Assembly: GCA_035079385.1 (NCBI GenBank)
Contig: JAVHKY010000001.1
Location: forward strand, 7,441,501-7,505,500
Direction of reading: 5' to 3'
Source: Aspidiotus rigidus
Taxonomy: Eukaryota > Arthropoda > Insecta > Hemiptera > Diaspididae
DNA: 64,000 bases
Under the pieces are notes generated by a model. The model ran no database searches. It saw nothing but the letters and a program-made list of their open reading frames with translations, and was not told the DNA's origin. The position numbers and the translations under genes are program-made. Positions 54,895 to 64,000 of this stretch are shown here, piece by piece (the stretch's first letter is position 1; the number at the start of each line of letters is the position of its first letter).

Positions 54895-57800
54895 TATTTG
54901 AAAGGCTTGAAGAAAATTCGACCTTCGCTAGTTCCATTGTACTAGGCCTAGCATGCAGTTTACTAGTCTATACTAGGCCAGGTCAAGAATAGGAGCTAAC
55001 AAGCGGAGTGAGTGAGGCCATGAGCTACTCAGCCTAATATACAGGTATAGAATGAGCCCGTCAACTAAGTAGCCCAACATACAGAATAGTAGAAATATTG
55101 ATGCAGAGGGACCTCACTATGATGTCAATGTACAACCTATAAGATACCACTGGACTAACCACTCTTTCGCACGCTTCACCGTGCCCCCAGGTTAGTCTCA
55201 CTCTTCATCTTCTACCCTGATGATCCTAGACACGTGATAACCGAAAAGGTTCTTTAGGGTCAGAATTAACCTATAGTGGACGCTGTCCGCGTCTTCTCAA
55301 GTGGTTGTACGTGAGAAAGATATAAAACACGATTGTGTCCGCTGATATAGACTATATTTATGTCTTCTTACAAATCGTCAAGATTTATCCATTTTTTAAA
55401 TATTCGAATTTATATCTTCTAATAGCCTTGCCAGACGACGCAGACGGCTGTAAAGTGCTATCCTATAATTGTGATAGTAAATTTTGATTGCGTTCATGAC
55501 GTAGTATTTTGGTGAAAACAATCAAGTTTGATTCTTGTTTATATCGTCGTTCTCACGATTACAAAGCTTTAAAGCTTTGTAAAAAGTCGGTACGATAAAA
55601 GACTACAATATTAGAATGATTGATGATGAGAATGAGCTGGCATCAAAAAGCGAACGCCAAATTTCAGCGTATAGCCTGTTGCATTAATAAATTCGTCGCT
55701 CACCAGACTTACGGTCGGTACGTACATCGAACACGAGTTCGTAAAATTTACTTTAGAATATCTCGATGCTTCTACTCGGAAGGATTCATTCACTCATCTT
55801 CTGATTCACGTTCTGTACGCGTGCGTATAATAAAATACGCCAGTTTTTATTATTCGCGAGCGTGAAAATTTTATCGTCTTTTAACCGACTGACTATTTCG
55901 TGATTTGAATGCGTAAGTCAACAAGTCGCATTTACTTTTTGAAACTTTTTGTATCCGTTGCACTCTTTTCGCATACACCGAGAAATGCCCTAGGTTACCA
56001 TCGTGTTTGCAACTTTTGAACAAACTTCTCGTTCAAAACTACTATACTTTTATCTTTCTTTTCCTTATATTATCTCCTCCTCGCACTCGTTCATATGCAT
56101 ACTCGGGTGTACATTCTATCCTTCTACACAACTCTGCCGATAAAGTTTGAAAGTACTCTCATTGGGGAATTCCTAAATGCATCACGCTTTAACGTTGTAA
56201 ATGACACTGCTACAAAGATTGGAACTTCGCGATCGTATCTCGACACGCAACGCTATTTGATTGCTCTTAAATATACGGTTTCAACAGAATTGTTAGCGCG
56301 GTTAGCGAGTGATAATTGTCGAATAAATCGAGAATTCTTACCTCAAAATTGACAGTCATGAGATTCTTATAGCAAAAACTATACTAGATTCCCATCTCGT
56401 TGCTGTCGAGGAATTCGAACAGTCTATGAAGAAGAAACTTGCTGGCTCGTGCGAGTATTCAAGAATTTAAATAATCGCAATTTTGTTCTGGTTAACAAGA
56501 TCCGTAATTATGCCGTCACTCGTAGACTATATTCGTAATTTTCTGACGCGAAGTTGCAATATTCCAACAAAAAATCGCTCAGGGCCAATCTAATCTTCGT
56601 CTCGCATCGTATGTTCCAAATTTGAAGCGTCAGATGATGGCAAAATTTTTGTTGAATGCAAAAAGCTTGAAGCCAACATTTGACTTGAAAAGAACTACCT
56701 AACAGATGGAAGAGTGATCACGATTATCAACCAGTTCAAGGCCAGTCTATTGATACTTTGAATGTAAGAAGAAAATGGAATATTATTATCATTTAAAAAA
56801 AAAATATGGATTTTATAATTATTTTCTACTATCAGAGTATTTATTTTTTAGAATAGAGAGCCATTTGGGAAAACTGGGATTGACTTTTGTACGATGTCTA
56901 GGTTGGATGATAGGAAAGTTTATACCAAGCGAGAGAGATTTGAGAAATTTCGTGAGGGGTGAGGGCTTTGACCCGTTTTAGGGACTTGAAAGAAATCTCA
57001 AGAGAGCTCTATGGGTATCCCAGTAACTAACGGCTGGGAGAGGACTTGATAAAATTTCAACTTTCAAGATATATGATATGAAGAGGGAGGGAAATTGGGA
57101 GCAACTTCGACCATATATTGCATGAATCCGCGAAGGCACGGAAAATTTGAGGCGTTTATATTGAGAACCCCTGACCAACTGGGATGTGTTTTGTTGTTGT
57201 GTGTTTCAGCACGAATCGTTTTTGCTTCATGTTTAATGTACAGTGCTTATGAAGCGGTCCATGTTGGTATAGTCAGAGAGGAGCGAAATCCGCCAAATTT
57301 TTTGTCTTTAACAAAAGAAGGAGGAAAATAATATAATTCTTAAGCTGGTTTTGCTTTCATATTTCTTGTCGGCAACCGTTTCACTCCTCACAGTGTATCA
57401 TTTTTTAACCATTCTCTAAAAAATTTATCTTGTCCGAATATTTAGCCATGGTCGAGCAAGTGGCTCATTAAGTAGTATTTTTCCTGAAATTAAATTTATT
57501 TCTCTCTCTTTCTTCTGATCTCAGCAATCTGACAATATAAAACGTCCAGGCGCTAGGGGCAAGCAAAGCAAGCAGCTGCAATTGGAACGCTGGATTTGAA
57601 GGGCGCCAACTTCAAAAAATATTAATATTTCTGTTCTATAACATTTGAGATAAACTCTGTAAAACACCAAGTGAAACAGTGGTGGAAACAGACCAAAAAT
57701 TTTGAGTGTTTCAGCCCTCAAAAGCAAAACAAAAAAGTATTTTGTACATTTTCCCCCAGATTTTATAAGTAAAAAATATATAATGAATTGGATTTTTTTT

Positions 57801-59192
57801 TTGTGAGGTTAATTTTAAGTTTGGAGAACTTGACCTCCCAGGCCCCACATTTCCGCCACTGTATAAAAAAGCTCAAAAAGACGTTGAAGTTTTTGTTGTT
57901 TAAGGGAAAGGATTTCTAAAAGCATAGCCAACATAAAAAAATGTCATCAAGGGTGCTAGAGAAATATTCCCTGTTGAAATCAAAGACTGTGGCTCAGAAG
58001 AATTTCGACTGGCGTATTTTATATTCGGGGAGTGGCACTCGGAGAAAGGTAAATATTGACTCTTAGCATCTTTTGCTCTCTAATCCATTTTTCCTGTTCC
58101 GGCTCTCCGCTCAAATTAATTTTTAGGTTTCTTATGGCCGTATTTTCAACTTATATGAAATAATTAGTAAAATTATGAAATAATATTTTTAATATTCTTG
58201 ATCTTATTGCTGATTATATCAACTATTACCTATGAAAATGACCATCTATCAATAATAGAATTATTGATTTAATTGACCATGTTTACAGTGGAGTAGTCAG
58301 GGAGACTTAAATGTGCAGTAGAAGTGTAGAAGCTTCGGATTAGTAAATGGAAGGAGTCATTCACTTGCATATAAATATAATAAATTAATGATGTATGATA
58401 ACAATAGTGTTACAACTAATATATTAAATCAATGTTCCTTCTTTACTTCCTTTTTTGAACTTTATCTGGCCATTGGAGGTTTTGGATCTAAGGACAGAAA
58501 GAAATCTACACTCAGTTTTTGTCTCAATGAGTAATAATAAAGATGATCAAACTTTGGTAAGAGGAGAATATGATATAGAAAATTAAGTGACTCTACAATG
58601 TCCAGGTGGACGATTGAATGTTGAAGGCAGTGCAGTGTTCAGAAATTATACGGAGCCTGTTTGTAGATATTTCCTCGAAAATGATGACGTCATTAAAGCC
58701 AGACGCGCTTGTGCTTGCAGAAATGTCGTGAGAATGTCCTCCAACAAAAGAGATGGTTTTCCGCAAACAAAATGGCGTAATGCAAAGCTCGTAGATCCGA
58801 ATATTAATTTTAACAATGGCCATATTTCCCATCTCAGTTGAATGAATACAATTCATGTAAGAATAAAAATTAAGGAAACATTAGTCCATCAAATTTTTGA
58901 ATTTTTAAGATCAAAGAACAATCGAAACTTGGGAGCTCGTTAACTCCACAAACCCACTGAACAAATTTTATACATTAATAGGAAAAATTTGACCGAGAAA
59001 AAGAAACGATCGAATCTTATTGGTTAACTACAATTTTTATTAGATATAATTAAATTATTAATTAAAAAACATTTATATTTTTATTGAATACAAATATTAA
59101 AGAAAATTGTATTCTATTTTATTTTAATTTTAATAATTAATTTATATTTTCGAATATTAATAAATTTTAAGTACTGTATTGATTATTAGGAA
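54895..59192. other. Gene-free stretch with scattered HCM scraps
   Basis: Degraded monomer text at 57035-57110 (GGACTTGATAAAATTTCAAC, GATATATGATATGAAGAGGG) and a possible 5'-end scrap at 57968. 58587-58856 has overlapping 84- and 87-residue frames on opposite strands around AATGATGACGTCATT; I cannot assign either. 59035-59175 is an AT-rich block of mitochondrial-like composition. Confidence 0.4.
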
Positions 59193-60446
59193 AGCTATAT
59201 ATGATATGGGGGGGGGGGAGAAATTTCGACTCTCATAGCAGAGGGACTTGAAAAATTTCGACTCTCGAGTTATATAGGAGGGGGACTTGGAAAAATTAGC
59301 GATATTGGAAAAACGACGGCTTCCTTAGGCCGTCGTTTTTCCAAGTCGCAAAGTTCCTGGATAAATGGTTCAAAGCTCGTGTGGAGGTGGAGTCTCCCTA
59401 TTCAGTTAAGAATTCGAGCGCCCTGGCTGAAAAATTGAAGGACACATACCTTCCTCCGGGTTCAATTTTGTGCTCGTTTGATATCGTTGGGATTTTTCCC
59501 AATATTCCCAAGGCTACCACTATGCAACAAATAGGCAAATTGCGCGTGGAATGTGGTACCCCTCACAATGAATTTGGCGAATTTTTCGACCTATTGAACG
59601 CCTGTTGGTCACCTAATTTTTGCAAGTTTGATGATAAATATTTCGAGTTCCCTGAGGAGGCAGGGATATAGCTCGAAAGTCGACATTTTTCTTAGTCCCC
59701 CTCCTGTCATATTATAGCTCGAGAGTCGACATTTTTTCCAAGTCCCTCTCCTGTCATATATAGCTCGAGAGTCGACATTTTTCTAAGTCCCCCTCCTATC
59801 ATATATAGCTTGAAAGTCGAAATCTTTCCAAGTCCCCCTCCCATCATATATAGCTCGAGAGACGAAATTTTTCCAAGTTTTTTGCCGGACGGCGGACGGC
59901 GCACGGCAAATTTCTGAAAAAGCCCCCATAGAACAGGTTCCCTGTTAAAATTCTGACTCTCGAGCTATATGATAGAAGGGGGACTTGGATAAATTCGTAC
60001 CATATGTGGCTGGAGAGTCGAAAGTTTTCTAAGTCTCCTTCCTATCATATATGTCTGGAGATTCGAAATTTTTTCAAGTCCCCCCTCCTATCATATATAA
60101 CTCGATAGTCGAAATTTTTCCAAGTCCCCTTCTTATCATATATGGCTTGAAAGTCGAAATTTTTCCAAGTTTTTTGTTGGATGGTGTACGGCCAATTTTT
60201 CAAAAAGCCCCCCGTAAAACTGGTTCCTGATAAAATTTCAACTCACGAGCTATCATATATAGCTCAAGATTCGAGAAAAATTTAGACTCTCAAACTATAT
60301 TATACTAGGCTTATAGTAGGTCTAGGCCTTCTTTATACTAGCTTTATCTAGGTCTAGGCTTCCTTGAATTTTCAATACCAAATCCCATTTGACTCATAAA
60401 ACAGGTTCCCTGCGTTCCTTGTTTAACTTCGTTAAGGAAGCCGTCG
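59193..60446. mobile_element. HCM stack with captured Penelope-like fragment
   Basis: Degenerate monomers start at 59193. A minus 3' terminus at 59314 and a plus 3' terminus ending 59335 are fused back to back. A PLE RT fragment follows (59343-59671), then minus monomers, heptamers and the 5' hairpin ending at 59946. More monomers and a weaker minus 5' end (AAACTGGTTCCTGAT near 60231) precede a plus-oriented 3' unit ending GGAAGCCGTCG at 60446. At least three copies are involved. Confidence 0.8.
59343..59671 (+). pseudogene. Second Penelope-like RT fragment
   Basis: About 108 residues open without interruption: KFLDKWFKARV, then LPPGSILCSFDIVGIFPNIP (RT3, motif A) and GEFFDLLNACWSPNFCKFDD, ending at YFEFPEEAGI just before motif B. 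It is collinear with the RT of the element at 48.6 kb but only about 60% identical by eye, so it derives from another PLE lineage. Both ends stop abruptly at HCM sequence (TTTTTCCAAGTC on the left, ATAGCTCGAAAGTCGAC on the right). No YVDD, endonuclease or PLE terminus is present. Confidence 0.85.
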
Positions 60447-60470
60447 TTTTTTTCAAGCCTCTCAAATAGG

Positions 60471-60494
60471 TCAAGGTCAGTGATTACGTCATCA
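60471..60494 (+). promoter_or_regulatory. TCAAGGTCA half-site plus CRE-like palindrome, site 4
   Basis: TCAAGGTCAG then TGATTACGTCATCA, 24 bp past the HCM 3' end. Matches site 3 inverted. Confidence 0.45.
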
Positions 60495-60529
60495 AACGTG
60501 ATAAAAAGCCGTGACAGTTTTTCGTGACA

Positions 60530-62850
60530 ATTTTACAAAAGCAATCCCAATCTTAAAAGTATATAAAAATAATGCTTAAACTGTAGTGGAGGAATATAAT
60601 CCTTCCCATCCTTTCTACCCTTGCTTACGCCGCCATTGGTATTTAAACAAAAAATTGACGTTGCATTGTACTCAATACTCTTTACAGTCGTTTTATGCAT
60701 AACTTGACTTCCTTGGACTTTACTAATTTTAGCTATTCTATAAGGGGCCATTCAGCTTGACGTCGTAGGAGTAGGGAATGATTAGATGTGCGGTAGGAGT
60801 TTTACTTCGGATAAGCGTTGTCTAGTTGTGATAAGGAGTTATGTACTGCTTCAGTGAGTAGACGGGCGATGTGTAAGGTGGATAGATGTAGTGTATGAGT
60901 AGGTGGCTAGAGGTGACACGAGTATGTGTTGTCGGGTTAATATTTTCATACAGACTTGAATTGTTCATTCTCTAATGATCATATTTGTAATATTCGCTCG
61001 AAGTTATATGAAATAACTAGGAAGAAATTACGAAATTGAAAATGTCTTCTATTTTCGATTTCACCTTATTAGAATGAGTAGCAAATAGGACCCATTTCTC
61101 CTACAAAATGCATTGAAGCTCTCCGAACTACAACTTTTTTTACCCCCTTCAATTTTACGTTTTCGCTGGAAATTTTTCGAGATAACGAAGACTGAGCGAA
61201 AGACTCTGTAAAGCTTAATGTGAAATTTCTACTATGTAAAATATCGTTTTATCTCTGCGAACAGAAAAGCGTGACGCGACGTCATTGTTGTTAGCACAAC
61301 AATATCCTCACAAAATTCACTTTCATAATAAATTTTTCTCTTTGGAAGATTTGGAGGGGTACAAATTTCAAGTTGTTTTTTTTTTTTCTTCTTTTTTCAT
61401 CTGACGTAAAGAGTCGTAGTCTTTGTAGGTTCACAATAAAAACCGTTTATATTTCGCAAACAAGATACTGACACAGTTTAGCCTTTTGTAAATTACTACT
61501 CTGTTGGTAGAAATAGTCGAAATGCTTTCTTCTTTTCTTTTCGCTACTTCATCATTAAGTACACAGTTTCTTTCTTTCTCTTCTAAATTTTTTAAAATTA
61601 ATAATCATTTTGCCTTCAGCCAAAGAGATTTCGATAATAGCTTAGGTCCTTAACGACTTCTAAATATCACGGCGTGAATTACCGAATATTTTCAGACCTA
61701 TTATACTCGCGAAGATGTTATCGTTAGCTCGTACTCGTTAGGTACTTAAAAGTTGTCGTTATGCAAAATACGTTTTTACATATTTTAAAAATTAGCTTAA
61801 TGAATGTAGTAGTTTGTATAAGGTACGATTCTCTGTTCATCAGAAAAGAAAAAAAGAAGTTGTTTTATAGCGTCCAAAAAGATAACAAATGATATACATA
61901 CAAATAGTTTCAAAACCATTGTAAAATGATAAGGCAATTTCATAATGTTGTAGTTCTAAGAATATTTTATTCCCGTTTTCTATTCTCCAAATCGATGTAT
62001 TAATTTTTTGTGCACGTCATCATTCTCTCGTCGCACTCTTTTATATATTCTTCCTTTCTTGAGAGTATTAGGTATAGACATCGAGATGAAAGTTCGTTCA
62101 ATTTGTAATTGGAATTTCCTTAAAAGTACAACGACATTGCGTACGACGTATGTTGGATTATACGTACACGTAAAGTGGTGTTTTCCCGTAAACTTAGCGA
62201 TCAGTGGTGTAGGTATACTGAAAATGACATGTGACGAAACAATAAAATGAACCATGGATCCAATCTCGATTCTTTTTTTTGGTCTTTACTTTTAAACAAG
62301 GATACAACATGCCATAAATCATCATTAAATTCAATAATTCAATTTTTTGATGATATAGAATTATCAAATCATCTCCAAAACTATCACGAGGTGATGAAAT
62401 GTTTTGAATTAGTAGACGCTGGAACGAAATAATATTTTATTAGGATCTCTTAGTCCACTAATGGTTTTGTAAGAATGAATGTCTAACTATAAACAAAACC
62501 TGATTCTATGGGTTTTCGAACAGTGAGAAAAAAATTTTGCTGCCATTGCATCTTCTGCAGAGACAGCGAAGAACTCGCAATCTCCGCTGTTTTCAACCAT
62601 CTGTTAAGAATTACTCCGCTCTTTCCTCTTTACGTAACTGAAATCGTTAAAAGTCTTGAATGTCCCATCCCGTTCCTAAAAGTTACTGTTCTAATTTTTC
62701 TTTACATCACACTCTGATTGTTGTAAGTCCAACTTCTGAAAGAATTTGAGGCAAAAATCGTAATACTTTCAACCATCGATCGCTGTACATATATATGAGG
62801 AAGAACTTGAGAACAAGACTTGGGAATGACGTCATCAACCAGTTAGAAGA
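60530..62850. other. Gene-free stretch
   Basis: No recognised gene. The plus frames at 62247-62432 and 62508-62717 have plausible composition (TTCHKSSLNSIIQFFDDIEL) but no family I can name. A T-run lies near 61378. Confidence 0.45.
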
Positions 62851-63440
62851 ATTTGTCTAAGCTAGATATTATAAAAATTTTTCTATGCCAGATCAAGTCA
62901 GGCCCATTAAAAGCTTCAGTCGGGTCCGGGGCAAGGAACACAGAGAGCCCCCAAAAAATATTTTCTTCGAGCCGAGCCCGGGGACGAAATCCTCAGTTGC
63001 CCCCCCCCCTCTCGTCAGACGTGGATCAAGTTCAGAGAGAGGCTTCGTTCCGTATCTAGTGTAGGCAAATAAGGAAAAAAAAAACATTTTTCTGGAGCAA
63101 ACGTTTCTTTGCTGAAAATGGTTCAGGATGTGGTCCTGAACAACATACTAAAAATCCCGTATTTTCGCCACAGAGCTTCTTTTTGACGTGGAACACGTCT
63201 TGTATATCGAGGGGGTATTTCTGAAAAATCGAGCATAATCGAGCGACAGATAAAACGACAGATTTAAAAACGACAGATTTTCCATAGCATCCCATCTTAG
63301 GTAGCAACAGATTTTAGGTAGCTAAAAAGGTAGGCCCCCTGACGAGGGGCATAGACCTTTCCAATTCTAAAGATAATCTCACTTTCTTTGAGTTTCTCCT
63401 TCACCTTCCTTCAAAGAGGTGGGGTAAGGGGAATAAATGA
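62851..63440. other. Unassigned GC-richer segment
   Basis: Contains a C-run at 63000-63010 and GGGTCCGGGGCAAGG-type text. Two opposite frames are open over it, with no recognised domain. Possibly part of an unrecognised transposon. Confidence 0.35.
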
Positions 63441-63479
63441 GAAATTTTATAACTCGTTCAACAGAACATGATCAGTGCG

Positions 63480-63715
63480 AACGTGCGCTCGCGTCCGTGC
63501 ACATCTCTACCCTGTGGGTGATTCAGAAATTTGCGAGTACACCCCGCATGGTGAATTCAAAATTTGCGTGCGTCCGTGCAAATGACCTTGGGATAATTTC
63601 GAAATCCTCACCCCTACCCTGATTTCATAATTTGCGTGCGTCCGAGGTGTGTGCGTCCGTGCAAATGACCTTGGGACTTGGAAAAATTTCGAGATATACA
63701 GCAAGGAAGGGGTCG
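63480..63715 (+). repeat. Short tandem repeat of GTGCGTCCGTGCAAATGACC units
   Basis: GTCCGTGCAAATGACCTTGG occurs at about 63569 and 63654, and a diverged GTCCGTGCACATCTCTACCC near 63494, giving a period near 80 bp. An HCM monomer scrap (GGACTTGGAAAAATTTCGAG) is attached at 63674. Confidence 0.55.
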
Positions 63716-63739
63716 ACAGACGGAAGCCCAAAATATTTT

Positions 63740-63905
63740 ATATCGGACTTATGCTAAACCGAGAACGAGGGCGAACGAAAGTCGATACCTCAAAATATTT
63801 CTCATAAAGGCGATACCTCACATTTCTCATAGAAGACCTGAATTTTCTCATACCATTGAATACAATAGGTGATACCTCAAAATATTTCTCATACAAGACT
63901 TATAC
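63740..63905 (+). repeat. GATACCTCAAAATATTTCTC repeats
   Basis: The word GATACCTCA(AAATA)TTTCTCATA recurs near 63783, 63812 and 63871 with irregular spacing, followed by 'agac(c/t)t'. Not coding. Confidence 0.55.
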
Positions 63906-64000
63906 GACGCCAAGGTAGGTAACAGGGTAAACGAGTAATATCTCACGAACACTTGACCTAGTAGAAGCCTAGACTAAAATATTTCAAGATCACTGATAAA

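Noticed and set aside
1..64000. Host protein-coding genes and tRNA genes
   Set aside because: No frame gave a recognisable cellular protein, and I found no cloverleaf with a GGTTCGAATC-type T-arm. A trained gene finder and tRNA covariance search could still reveal short exons or tRNAs that I missed.

Overview
The window reads as a gene-poor, repeat-dense stretch of a eukaryotic, probably arthropod, nuclear genome. Evidence is the absence of any operon-like coding layout, an AT-rich background, Helitron, hAT, Penelope, Polinton-type and non-LTR remnants side by side, a fragment of very AT-rich animal mitochondrial 16S rRNA, and short TTAGG motifs. I found no convincing host protein-coding exon, tRNA or nuclear rRNA gene. 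Every recognisable protein similarity is to a mobile element, and nearly all of these reading frames are broken.

Layout. 0-3.4 kb: nothing certain except one half of a repeat shared with 11.4 kb. 3.4-6.7 kb: a CGGBP1/hAT-like coding scrap, then a mitochondrial 16S insert cut by a 1.3-kb Helitron (with a hairpin-capped element inside it), a TA-flanked MITE and a second hairpin-capped element. 6.9-9.0 kb: low-copy repeats. 9.4-10.9 kb: decayed protein-primed DNA polymerase B of Polinton type. 15.1-16.9 kb: non-LTR reverse transcriptase tail and PIF1/Helitron helicase pseudogene. 19.3-25.5 kb: foldback, a 1056-bp hAT element with perfect 8-bp duplications, duplicated repeat modules, and hairpin-capped elements of two families. 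28.0-30.8 kb: 127-bp GTCGA-rich satellite, an AT-rich TIR element, a hAT MITE. 32.9-35.1 kb: 110-bp satellite and a nested pair of hairpin-capped elements with about 25 monomers of a 45-bp satellite. 37.9-43.2 kb: old elements of the same type, a 1.9-kb long inverted repeat, a MITE with 8-bp duplications. 45.1-46.3 kb: an old element enclosing 110-bp satellite. 46.8-48.6 kb: Penelope-like element with RT and GIY-YIG endonuclease. 50.8-54.5 kb: Russian-doll stack of hairpin-capped elements. 59.2-60.5 kb: another stack, enclosing a fragment of a second Penelope-like RT.

The most notable content is the dispersed non-coding element that I call the hairpin-capped minisatellite element (HCM). It has no coding capacity that I can support. 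One end carries a 6-bp stem with a GAA loop (AACAGG/CCTGTT), and the other carries two stems with TTC loops. Between them lie (GCCGTSC)n heptamers and a 45-bp tandem array. It sits in A/T runs, often in the A-run of its own 45-bp monomer, which produces nested stacks. A second family (22.8 and 53.4 kb) keeps the same stem-GAA-stem design with compensating base changes (AGCGGG/CCCGCT). What mobilises it cannot be read from this window.
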